Below, piece by piece: positions 52,723 through 63,341 of a stretch of 64,000 nt of DNA. A program made the translations under genes and the position numbers. Position 1 is the first letter of the stretch, and each line of letters starts with the position of its first letter. The notes under the pieces are model-generated. The model had not been told where the DNA came from. It ran no database searches and saw only the letters and a list, made by a program, of their open reading frames with translations. This stretch comes from Filosporella fistucella (taxonomy: Eukaryota; Ascomycota; Leotiomycetes; Helotiales): NCBI GenBank assembly GCA_030077755.1, contig JAQJZZ010000012.1, forward strand, positions 992,001-1,056,000, read 5' to 3'.

Positions 52723-55403
52723 TTAAGTCGCCGACGGACCACTGGTATCCGGATCCTTAATCTCCACCCTCGTTCCCACTATCTGACCTACTCGTTTCGA
52801 TCCTGTCGACGACCGCGTACTAGCAGTATCTAACACCTCTCCACTCCCAGCACTACTAACCTTCCCAATCCCGACTCCCAATTCCTTCCACCTCCTCACA
52901 ACCTCCTCCTTCTCTTCCTCACTGGCCAGCCTCGCTAAATCAAAGCCCTCGGCAAACCTGGCTGCGAGAATATAGCTCAACGTCCCCTTTCCCATCTTCT
53001 CCCTAATAGAATCATATACGGCTCTAATCCCATAGCTCTTGCCCCCTACCTGTAGTAATCCTCTCTTAGGGAAGAACAAGTTCCCCACTCCCTTGCCGAA
53101 GCCCTTGCCTAGTCCTTTCCAGCCATTGGCTTTGGCGCCTTTATAAGGTTCATATACGACTCCTCCCCATGCTTTGGCGGTAACAACGGGTAAGTGGATC
53201 AAACCTGAGGCAAAAGAACCCATAGTGCTGAGAATCGGATTCCCTGAGTTTAGATTAGAGACAACGGTCGATTCTTCGACGGCGTAGAATGAGGGCTTGT
53301 AGATCCTGAGTTGATTTATATCAAGTAATCCTTCACTGCCTAGTATTGTTGCTGCGAAAGCACTTAATCGTATTTGTCCTCGCTTCGGATCTTTAGTTTT
53401 GAGCTCCCAAACCGCGACTTTAGTGGGCGATATCATGCATCTCATCTTGTCCATATGTAGTCGTGCATGAAAACTCTTCGCTCCACTCTCCACTCCATTT
53501 TCTTCCCTTATTTTCTCTCCTAGCTCTTTGGCTCGTTCCAATGTCTCTGGTTTTAGGGCTGTGAGGATAGCTTCGGCAAGATTGTCGCTGGTCAATTCTT
53601 TGAATGGGATCGGGGCTGGTCCAGCTCCAGCTCTTTTCACCCTATGATGATATCAGTATGTGGCGTGTGGCTATACTAATTGGGATGTCGAGAAGAGACT
53701 AGTATTTCAGTAACTTATGGTAAGTCAACTCACATGTTTCCCCAGAAAGGCTGATCTCCAAAGAACGGCACGATGACTGTTGGCCTCCCTAAGGCTATAC
53801 CTGCAGCAGTAGTTCCAGCTCCTCCATGATGTACAACAGCTGAGACGTGTTTAAACAGCCAGTCATGAGGACAATTACCAAGCATATATACACCATCGGG
53901 TTTATCTTGATCTTCACCACCGAAGCCACCCCATCCTTTCGAAACCAGTGCACGTTGCCCTGTCTTGCGAACTGCGTCGAATATTAATTTTGTCATTGCT
54001 GCTGGGTCGTCGACGACTATAGAACCGAAGCCAATATAGCTAGCGAGAGAGTTAGTATTAGCTAACAAGTCCAAACGAGAATATAAACAGTCAGGCATTG
54101 GTGAATGTTCGGGTCATGGATTTCGAAGGATTGAATGTATTCAAACTTACACAGGTGGAGCCCCAGCAGCTAAAAATTCCGCAAGCTCAGGCTCTGGTGT
54201 ATAATTTGATGCCAAAGATAGGAAATAGAAGCCCGAAATCGAGATATGGGGTCCCCAGTCTTTGGGTTTCGGGATGAGTGCCGGAGACCTAATATTCTGT
54301 CAATCTGTAGTCCTCATAGATCCGTGCAAGAAGAACATACCAACAATACGTATACGGTATCTGTAATCTGTGAAGCATACTCGTTGCCGCAGCCTGCGTA
54401 AGTGGCCCAAGATCCAAAGTTTCTTCTCTAAACTTATTGATGATATCTCCAAGTCCTTGCCAAGTCATCATATCTACCAGTGTATATGTCATCTCGTTCG
54501 TCATACTTCTGCTTGCATTCGAGGATTTGATATTTGCAATCGGATGTGGGAATTCTGGAGTCGGGGACCATGGCATTCTAGATATTCATGTCAGTAAATT
54601 TCTCACGATTTGGAAATTGCAGGACCTACGTGAACATCAAATGCAACGGAATACCCAATTTCTGCGCGCAATGAATATGTGCGAAGCTCGGCGGATTGGC
54701 AATAATTGCATTCGCTATAAACGGCTTCACGCTCTCCGCATTTCCCTCCCCCATAACCTCATCAGAATCCGCACAGCTCTTCCAACAACCTTGTAGTATC
54801 TGCTGCATGCCTTTCCTTCTCTTCCCGACGTCTCCGTCTTTCAGAGATTGCATACCGGGTATCAGGCCCGGATTTTTTACCATAAACGCCATCAGTTCCG
54901 TCGGATCACCGCCGATATCAAAGAATTCCAATCCATTCTCCTCTACAAAGTTTCGAAAGGTACCGTGTGTAGCCAGCCGGACTCGATGATTGTACTTGTT
55001 CTTCAGTTCCCGGCCCAGTGCCACGAACGGCTGCACATCGCCGCGGGAGCCTACAACGTGTATAACAATGTTGAGCGGTGGAGGAGCTTCGAGATCAGCG
55101 TCGGGGTTTGTGACTGCGTATACTGGCGTCGGATGTTGTTGGGAGGCTATTTGAGTTTGCTGGATCTGTTCTGCGAATCGAGAATCGGTTTCATCAATAC
55201 GTATTTCGACTCGTCCATCATCTAGTCTCCCGTCAGTTCAATACCTCGGGCAAGATACTCGCGGACTTACTGCCAACTTGTGTCTGTGTGTTGAGTCCAT
55301 CATGGCGGATATCAAGAGTTCCTGTCGCAACATCATACTGTGGAGGAGCTTCTGTAGGTAAGTGACCTCCACCTTGGCTATTTGGAGAGTTCTCCGAAGC
55401 CAT
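52723..55403 (-). CDS. Sterol 3-beta-glucosyltransferase-like UGT (GT28/GT1 family)
   Basis: UDP-sugar-dependent glucosyltransferase related to the catalytic part of Atg26/UGT51. Exons 55403-55271, 55221-54630, 54577-54341, 54288-54151, 54039-53734 and 53641-52723 give 774 aa (phases verified). The GT28 N-terminal motif is 'NIVIHVVGSRGDVQPFVALG'. The sugar-donor half reads VYIGFGSIVVDD, 'GNCPHDWLFKHVSAVVHHGG' then AGTTAAGIALGRPTVIVPFFGDQPFWGN in part, i.e. the UGT PSPG-like histidine/Gly-rich loop followed by FGDQPFWG. It lacks the PH and GRAM domains of Atg26, so membrane targeting must differ. The C-terminal ~200 residues (helical, 'GLGKGFGKGVGNLFFPKRGL') are specific to this fungal subfamily. 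Acceptor lipid inferred, not proven. An in-frame ATG at 55427 is possible. Confidence 0.88.
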
Positions 55404-56189
55404 TGAAGGGTGGGATGTAGGCAACAAATGGATACTTGGCTGGGGTTCAATTGAGGATAGAATAAGAGAATAAGGAATGAAGCTTCTGTAGGATACAAGA
55501 GATTTGGATACACAATGCTCAAGGCCAAATATGTAGAAAAGGAAAGGGTATTGATATCTTAGACTTGAGATTGCAGGAGCTGCGAAGGAATGCTTACCAG
55601 AAATAGTTGTGCCCTTGTAGCTTGAGGCTTCACGTAAAACAAGGGATCGACAGGATGCTGATGCTGGTGAAGCTACGGAACCTTAACCTGATTGGGAGCA
55701 CTCCACTTTTGGAGGGGCATTTCAGGAAGTGTAGTGGGGTAAAGCTTGGCACGAGCGTTCTGGACGACATTCCATTTGATTCTTGAGGTCTGTAGCTAAA
55801 GTATTGTAAAGCTTCTTGGTAAAGTCAACGACTACTACCTTTCTGCGAAAAGCAACCCTCATTTCTCCCATCCATGATGACTAGCAAAGACACAGAAAAT
55901 TACTTCCTAGCTGCGCAGAACATCTATCAGGCCTCCACCAGCATTTGATTACATCAACAATTCAACCCAATCCAACCTTTTTCAACACCCGGTACATCAA
56001 ACAACATGATGCAGAAAACCTGCTACGAATCCAACAGAAGTTGTCACAGCTTGACAGATATCCATACACCTATTCAACATTTTAGTGAGGAAGAAAGTGT
56101 GGTGAATCAAACAGCATGAATACCTCTAGCCAAAAGTTAGCTCATTGCAACGAAGATAGGAAAGGTGGAGAGGTACTAGACTTCTCAAT
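55404..56189. other. Intergenic UGT-SAP/2EXR gene
   Basis: Upstream region of the glucosyltransferase and 3' flank of the SAP/2EXR gene. Nothing recognised. Confidence 0.4.
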
Positions 56190-57249
56190 TTAAGACAAAG
56201 CTAACTCTCTCTGCCTCTTGGAGAGGATCATGATGCGAGATACTGAGATAGCAAACTCCGGCCACTGCTGGAGTTGTTCTGTAGTCATCTTTTCCTTTTC
56301 CTTCTCCAATGCCTTCTTGAAATGATTCATCAAAAAACATCCAGATAATACATGAGGTGTCAAATCAGGGTCTTCATAGCAGGGACCAATCCGTGGTTGT
56401 ATGTTTCTACGCGCCTGAGTACCGATCGTCTCCTTATAATGTCCATCTTGACCCCGGATATCAACGATAACGAGCTCCTTAAGAGCCTTGAACGCTGTCA
56501 TGTCTGCAATCAGACCCCCAATTTTGTTGAAGAAGAATCTCTGGAAGAGGGCCGAGGTTACGGCCAGGGTTTTGATCTTGGAGCCGTCGATAAGTCTGTC
56601 TCCGTCTGGACCAGTCTTTGGATAGAATCGAGCCAATCCGTCACGATGATCCATGAGCATATAAAGCGTCTCGGAAGTGGCAACGAAAAAGACATCATCA
56701 TGGTAAGCGACCTGCCACTTGTGCATTTTTCGAGGGTAGAAAGTGCCACGGTATCGGTAAGTCAGCTTTCTGTTCGGAAAGAAAGGCATTCTGTCAGCTT
56801 CAGGTGCGTCATCCAGCTCATCCAAGGGGTAGAATTGTTTTCCCAAACTATAGGCCTGGTAGCATGAGTGCATGATATTTCTAAGCGCTTGTGTGGTCCC
56901 TCCATCGGTATTATCGACGCGCTTTCCGTAGCAAACAACAAGCCGGCGAGGGGGCATGGCATACAACCAAATTCTTTCCGTGACCTCCGTTGGCAACTTA
57001 CGAAAGTGGTCTATAGAAATGTCAGTACGGCAATATGCGCTTCACGTTTGAGAGTAGTGGTCCATCATCGAAAGGGTGCTTTTCGAAAGCTAAACAAGTG
57101 AAGATTCCATTGAACTTACGAAATCTCTCTCCACGGGCTGCCTCCGTCATTCGTTTGACCAAGACCCATTTCTCTCCTTTCGATTCGAGCCCTCGGGTTT
57201 TTAGCTCAGATTTCAGCCATTTAACAGTTTGAAGGTTGTAATCAATCAT
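56190..57249 (-). CDS. SAP-domain + 2EXR-like protein
   Basis: Exons 57249-57120 and 57010-56190 give 316 aa. Residues 7-37 ('QTVKWLKSELKTRGLESKGE...VKRMTEA') fit a SAP motif, a helix-extended loop-helix found in DNA/RNA-associated proteins. Immediately after the intron comes 'HHFRKLPTEVTERIWLYAMP' then PRRLVVCYG, the start of a fungal 2EXR-type domain (F--LP-E-R--IW--A-PPR-V), with the rest ('LYMLMDHRDGLARFYPKTGP') following the same fold. The function of 2EXR proteins is unknown; F-box-like roles have been speculated for similar families. The 109 bp intron (57119-57011, GTAAGT...CTATAG) lies exactly between the two domains. Confidence 0.75.
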
Positions 57250-58419
57250 GATGAACGGATCAGAAGAAAGTATCTGTGAGCAGTTTGAGAGAGTACGATG
57301 AGAATTTCCTTGTCAGTGATAGAGAAATCCTCTTTGCAGGTAACAAACACTAGATACTTATTAGATTTTATCTAGAAGCAGAAAAGACGAGTATTCTCAC
57401 CTATGCGTGTTTATGCTTAGTGGAGCTTTAGAAGTGAGTGTAATTGGTCAACGCGTCTGTTCTGTGGCGATCAAGTTCAGACAGGTAGGGACCTAAGTTA
57501 ATGTCTCTTGTCAAACGCACGTTAGAATCGTAGTTGCGAAGATACTTGGATCTCTTACCTGAGTGTACAACGTGATGTTGGACTTGAAGACGATGGTACT
57601 CTTGAATACACACGCGTACTTGTTAAGATCAAGTTGAGACCGTGTCAGAACTTGTGGGAAGTAGGGTGTGTGATAGTAAGGTTGTAGCGTTTCTCTTGTA
57701 GCGTTTCGGCTGATCAGTGTTGAAGAGACATAAGTCAAGAGAGTGGGTTGGTAGAAAACGGGTGGATGTTGTAAGAAAGTGAAAGTCAACAGTGTTTTCA
57801 GAAGCAGTTGAGGGATTTTGTAGTGAGGAGAGGCGAGGAAGCGAAACTCGACCGAATCGGGAATAGGTGACGACCATTTTTGGACGACGTGATGCTCAAA
57901 GCGATGCAATTTAGCTGAGCAGTTTCATCTAGAGATAGTCTAGTATCCAGAGATGAAATTTACGTATTAATATTTATAGTATAACGTGTAGATATTTGTA
58001 ACCTTTCAAGTGATCACTCTTCATACGTGACAGCTTCGTTCAAACGGAAATAGGATTGAGCTCGACATTTCTTCCACGGAGGATAAAAAGTTGACTATTT
58101 GATTTTCGCCTTTCCAATCGCGGCGTCAACAACCAAGCAGAGGTAATCTGATCTCAGTGGTCAAGTTATCACAAATTTCGCAAATACCATCGACTCGAAT
58201 ATCTATTCGCAAAAGTCTTTTCTGGATCTAAACGGACAACAGAAAAGAGTTTGGCAAGAATACCACCAAAAAGTAATTCCAGAAAGTCTACAAAGCCAGA
58301 CTAGTTACTCTCTTCATCATCTTCCCCTCTCGGACAGTCTCATTCCTCACCCAGAGTCACTCTTGGTACTCATCTTCTACTTCCCCCATCTATAGAACGC
58401 AAAATACTGACTTAAATAG
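57250..58419. other. Intergenic, leader of the SAP/2EXR gene and unresolved sequence
   Basis: The minus strand near 57511-57909 is open but reads like pyrimidine-rich leader. Toward 58400 the plus strand has an intron-like end (CTGAC branch and TTAAATAG acceptor, 58407-58419) feeding the fragment below. No upstream exon could be settled. Confidence 0.35.
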
Positions 58420-58767
58420 AGATCGAACATCAAACAGCCCACAAGATCAGTACAAGATCATCACTCAACCGATTCCATCTGGGGACGACGATTCACGTCT
58501 CCATCACTTACCGTCCCAAAACAGCCAGAGACCAAGTCATCCCCCACACTCCGGAAACCTCGAACCTCCCAATTACGATACCTATCACATCAAATAAGGG
58601 TACTCATGGATGTTGCAAACAAGATCAAGGAGGGAATGATGTGGTGCTATGGCAAGGCGTGTCAATTGGTCGAATGGTACAAGCGTCAACAGGAACAACG
58701 CTGGATGGAAATGTACCTGGGCACCAGGGAGGATAGATTTAGACTTCGAGAGTTGGCTTCGATGTAA
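58420..58767 (+). CDS. Possible terminal exon of an unrecognised gene
   Basis: A 115-codon open frame starts right after a good 3' splice signal (58407-58419) and ends with TAA at 58765-58767. Its last 53 codons begin with an ATG at 58606 and look strongly protein-like: MDVANKIKEGMMWCYGKACQ, then 'LVEWYKRQQEQRWMEMYLGT', an amphipathic, charged helix. I recognise no family and could not fix an upstream exon. The overlapping frame 58649-58921 also looks somewhat protein-like, so the region may be a decayed gene. Confidence 0.3.
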   Translation, partial: RSNIKQPTRSVQDHHSTDSIWGRRFTSPSLTVPKQPETKSSPTLRKPRTSQLRYLSHQIRVLMDVANKIKEGMMWCYGKACQLVEWYKRQQEQRWMEMYLGTREDRFRLRELASM

Positions 58768-61397
58768 CAAGATTGCAGGAAGGGAAGATTGGTATTTCAC
58801 TGAGAAGGATGTGCTTCTTGAAAAGTCTTGGCGTGGGATAAGGGGCAACGTTGGTGGAGTTGCGCTTCACCTTTTTCTTACGGGATGGGCACTTCTCTCA
58901 AGAAGCTATCTTTCAATTTAGTAGAGGCAGATTGGAGATAATAGAGAATGGAAATGCTTTGCAGAAGCTATGGAGACTGATATCATAATGTAGTCAGAAT
59001 AAGTGCGCTGCTAGATTTCACAAGAAGCGTGATGATCTCTTGGACCAAAATTGAATTATAACAGACGGACTACCAATATCTAGAGCCAACGGAATACTGT
59101 TTTCTACAGTGTGTAAAGATTCTCGCTGGAGCAATGCTTTGTCTTGTTTCAGAGGTCTCATCGCTGCACAACTTTCTCCTCAGGTTGACGAGGCTCGATC
59201 AGATTCCCCGCGAATAGCTCCTCCAGAATACGGATCACCAAAATTTCAGAACAGCTGTCTACAGTTAGCAAGAAGCAACAAGACATCTGAGCGACCCAAA
59301 TCACCATCGAGGCAAGAACGTGTATAGAGAGATCAAAGAAAACGAAAGAGATTTGTGGGATAGGCGAGAAGAGTTGAAACCAGGTGATGGAGTGATTGAA
59401 TACAAAGTCACGATGATAGGTTCATAGGTACGTGACATCATTGTCAGAAGAAGAACCCACAGAATTGGGGTATTCTAGACAACCCATCTAGCAAGACTTA
59501 CCAATCTACTTGATAGCAATGTCAGAATCAACGCGAAATCCAGTGTCTTAACCCTGACAGGGAAAGCAGCAAGCAAGTCTCCGAAAGCCGACCTCGATAC
59601 ACACGAGCCCTGCATAAATGAACATAAAGATTGGTAGGAGGCTATTAGAGTCTAGAGATGTGGACAGTTGGAAGGCTTCTATCCGAGTAATTAGGTGTTG
59701 GATTTGGAGAACTTATCAGCAAACACACCTCTAGATAAAATTATCCCCACACGATTGTGCCATATTTCACACCCGGATATATCTCGATGGTGAAGAGACT
59801 AGGGCTACCGCTATAAATGGATGGCCAGGGAGGAAGGTAGCATCAGACGGAAACCACTGAGCAGAGGGACTTTGATCCAGTCGACGTGCTGCAGCAGACC
59901 CGAGTACCCAGCAGCTCGAAGAAAACGAAATCTTCTAAGTATCGACAACATACACACCTAGACCTGCGAATCGCGAACGGATTTGATACGGTACATTGAA
60001 TTAAGATCTATGGAGGAAAGGAGAGAGCGAGGCTCCAGCACTTGACATGAGTGTGTAGATCTGGTACGGTGGAACCAGCTTCAAACTTAGAAGAATTCAC
60101 AAGGTATCAGGACGGCGGAAAGACAAAACAGCAAGCAGGGTGCCGCTCAGCTGCCTGGGCGATAATCTGCCGTGTTGCTTATAACAGTGAACCAGGATGG
60201 GCAGAAATTCTGGGCAGTATGTTAACAGAGGACACATCGATTTTGAAGGATCAGTGAAGCCGGGGACTAAGACGGAGTTAAGAAATCACGGCGGACTGGC
60301 AGTAAGATGTGATTCAGAGCATAAGCTCATTACCGCAGGACTGCTTTCACTTTTTGAGCTACGGCAATTGAATAGCGACCATTCGCGAATTGAAATACAG
60401 AGATTGTGGTACGAGGATGTGAAGGGAAAGCTTTCATGCGAAGCGGAAATGCGAAGTAAATCGAAAGAAATGCAATCCGGACATGATGTCTGTTCAACTT
60501 CTTATAGCCCAGGTACTGATTCAAAAGGTGCACACACCGAAGAGGTCGCAAGCAACACCAGGGATGGGGTATCAAAAGTTTGATGTGTGGCTTTTGTATT
60601 TGCGAGACACTCGTTGCAATGCTGACTGCATGAATGCCAATCAGTTCCCTTACAGTTTTCACTCTCGTACTTCCCAAGCAGTTAAAATTATCGGGGTAGG
60701 CAGGTAGCAAGATGAATCGCACTTCCGGTCATCGCTTGTGCACCTATTCCAAACTTTTGCAAAGCCGATCATAACCAAGCTAAGATGCAAACTGTCACAA
60801 TTGCTATTTGTGCCCGTGGACGCTTTGCCGCTGTGACAGCTTGTCTCTATCACTCTTATTGCAAACGCTTTACAGCGAAGGGAGTAGAAACGCCTGCCTT
60901 TCAATGCATGATAACTGTCGGTCATCAAGGGGTACAATCGAGCAGTGAACAGTGTCCAAACTCCTCCCAAACACTTTCTAGTCAAGAACTTGTCGCCTCA
61001 GCATGGTCAATGGGCCATACTCTATTCTATCAACTGACTAAAATCCACCTCGGCATTTTCTCTGCCAAAGTAGGACAGATTGAAGGGAAGCAAGTGAATT
61101 GGGAGCTTCAAATGGGATGAGATGACATGAGCGTCTATTGTAATGAGGCAATGAATGACACATGTCAAGTCGCAAAACGATGAAGTCCAAAATGATTACG
61201 AGCTCGAGGGGGAAAAGAAGGATGAGGATAATGCAGATAACAAGATGAATAAGTACGATGAAATAATTGGCAATAATCTTCCAGTGAGAAATCATAATCA
61301 TTTTGAGTATCATAAAATCGAACCATTCAACCTTTTCGCCGACCTATCCTAACCCATATCATTACCCAAACTCCCCCACCAAATAATACAACGTTAA
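58768..61397. other. Unresolved purine-rich region with protein-like fragments
   Basis: About 2.6 kb without a closed gene model. Protein-like pieces occur at about 59270-59428 (ends 'EELKPGDGVIEYKVTMIGS', after an acceptor-like TTAG), 59851-59999 (contains 'FDPVDVLQQTRVPSSSKKTK') and 60197-60583. A TATA-like CTATAAAT lies at 59811-59818. The plus strand is purine-rich, which makes K/E/R-rich chance frames common, so none is called as a gene. Confidence 0.3.
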
Positions 61398-63002
61398 TCA
61401 GTTCCAGAACCAACCGTTCTTGGCTTTCTTTGGACTGTTTCCAGTTCCCTCCGATGCCTCAGTCTCAGCTGTCGAATCTTCATTCTCATCCATTGAACCC
61501 TGGTCAATGTATTTGGATGGCTCCTCGCGATGATGTCTAGTCGTTGTTGTCTCTCGACCGTCAGCGTATCGTTTCCAGATTGTTACGGTTGTATCCATCG
61601 AACCGTCTTCATGTGTATGTTGTTCAGTAGTGGTGCTTTCAGAAATGACATCTTCTGATAAGCAGGTAGAATCTGCTGACAGTTTATCTTGCTTTTCTTC
61701 GCTCAGCTTCTTATGTCGAGGCTCATCCTCGAGTCGACCTTCTACTTGCTTGAATAATTCTGCCGCTAGGGCCAAACCTGCATTTATTGCTGAATGTGGA
61801 TGGTCATCACGGGGGTTACAATTCTCGTTGGCATGAATTCTGGGCCGAACGCATTCCTCTGTTTTGCTCGCCGGGGACTGTACTTTTCCCTGCTCATCTT
61901 GGTCAGGGTTATCCGCACCAAACAGTACCTTCATGCCCTTCCGCGCGAAGTCTTGCAATTCTTCGGGGGTGGAAGATTTCCGAAATTCCTCTTCTATCAT
62001 ATGTCTGAAGCCGTCTCCCAATTCTTGGAAAGTTTTGGAACGCCAGTTATCAGGAGGTGATGCAGACCGCAGAAACCGATCATACATTTCTTGTTCAGTC
62101 TTTGCTTCCTGCTGAGAGTTGTCTCCATGCTTATTGCGCATCGCGTTTAATGCAGTTTCCATTGGGCCCGTAACATAATAAACTCTCTCCTCCTTCTCCT
62201 GAAGTAGGCCAAACAGTTGGAGTTTGGATATCCAGGAAATGTTTGTCAGTAGGTCACCACCAGGCCTAGGAAGGATACCATTGACGGCTGAAAATGGTGC
62301 CCCCGGCCGCACGTTCTGCGAGATAAGGATAAGATCCTCGAATGCGTCACAGTATGGAAATTCGTCTCTTGGAGATGCCCTGGCGGAGAGCGCAAGCGGA
62401 GAGTAGGGAGAGAACAGAAGGTACGGAAGCATTGAGTAGTTGGAACGGAAAGACTGAGAAGAGCCCAGTTGAGTATGAAAGAAGTATTGCAAGGTTTTCA
62501 TCTTGTCAGATGAATCTTGACCTGGTTTGAACGGAAGCAATGATGAGTAGTGGTCAAGCTTCCAGTCAGCCTGCTCGTTTCCGGGTTCTCCAAGATGTGC
62601 AAAGAGCGCCGGTGTAACAGGAGAATACAATGGCACATCGAATAATCGAGCGGAAATTGACTTTTCCTGGTCCTGGCTAGAGGAAGCCCAATTTGGGGAT
62701 TGCTTGACAGGTATGTCCTCCCCACGAGCTTCTCCATGTAGCTTTCTGGCTTCCGAGTCTTTCAATTCCTTCTGCCTCGCCTGCCTTTCGTCCCGACGCC
62801 GAAGATCCTCGTCAATATCTGCCCATCGTGTGTTTTCATTTGGCTTGTTGGAGAACGCAGATGGCAAACCGACAATGCCTTGCAAAAATGAGCTGATGTG
62901 TGAATCTGCGAAATCACGGAATTTGATGAACGGATTGTCGGGCTTTGGAGGCGGGTTTGTAGTTTTATTCGAATTTTCATCGGGATCCGTAGACTTTGCC
63001 AT
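61398..63002 (-). CDS. Protein of unknown function, conserved-looking (534 aa)
   Basis: Single exon; start chosen at 63002 (TTCAACATGGC context). The frame extends to an ATG at 63125 but that stretch reads like leader. It begins with a proline-rich acidic segment, then 'FIKFRDFADSHISSFLQGIV', a segment that looks conserved, then a basic helix ('DLRRRDERQARQKELKDSEA'). The middle region is globular, and the acidic C-terminal part ends with 'DTTVTIWKRYADGRETTTTR' and GWFWN. No enzyme motif, signal peptide or membrane segment is visible. I recall similar uncharacterised proteins across filamentous ascomycetes but cannot name the family. Divergent from the partial gene at 63342. Confidence 0.75.
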   Translation of the reverse strand: MAKSTDPDENSNKTTNPPPKPDNPFIKFRDFADSHISSFLQGIVGLPSAFSNKPNENTRWADIDEDLRRRDERQARQKELKDSEARKLHGEARGEDIPVKQSPNWASSSQDQEKSISARLFDVPLYSPVTPALFAHLGEPGNEQADWKLDHYSSLLPFKPGQDSSDKMKTLQYFFHTQLGSSQSFRSNYSMLPYLLFSPYSPLALSARASPRDEFPYCDAFEDLILISQNVRPGAPFSAVNGILPRPGGDLLTNISWISKLQLFGLLQEKEERVYYVTGPMETALNAMRNKHGDNSQQEAKTEQEMYDRFLRSASPPDNWRSKTFQELGDGFRHMIEEEFRKSSTPEELQDFARKGMKVLFGADNPDQDEQGKVQSPASKTEECVRPRIHANENCNPRDDHPHSAINAGLALAAELFKQVEGRLEDEPRHKKLSEEKQDKLSADSTCLSEDVISESTTTEQHTHEDGSMDTTVTIWKRYADGRETTTTRHHREEPSKYIDQGSMDENEDSTAETEASEGTGNSPKKAKNGWFWN

Positions 63003-63341
63003 GTTGAATGTGCCAGGCGGGCTAGCAGCGTTGATAATTGCAAGATTCGATGCAGGTGGATATGAAAATATCGCGTCAAAGTTGAGGGGCGACAAACCAA
63101 GACAACCTGGAAGTGTTCCGTCCAACTCATCCTAACCCGTCACCAAAACGCGGGGAGGGCACTATCCTCTATTCAGCCTAGCATCACGCCAAATAATGGG
63201 CCTCCAACTAGCTGTCGAACAGCTGTCGATGCATAAAAGAAAAAGATCTCGAGCACTTGGAGTGAAACACGCTCCCATCTGCAATGCAATTCCATCATCG
63301 CTCCCATACAATGTCTTTTTATCCATCTTGAGATCCACAAA
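63003..63341. promoter_or_regulatory. Divergent promoter region of the two right-end genes
   Basis: 339 bases between two divergent start codons; must hold both promoters. No TATA box or recognisable motif. Confidence 0.4.

Noticed and set aside
58545..58580. Minus-strand TTCGAGG that might form a tRNA T-arm
   Set aside because: The invariant 53-61 G-C pair would be G-T and no matching acceptor stem is present.
60051..60583. Two overlapping open frames (68 and 128 codons)
   Set aside because: Purine-rich strand makes K/E/R-rich chance frames likely; no start context, splice pair or domain. Kept only as part of the unresolved region.
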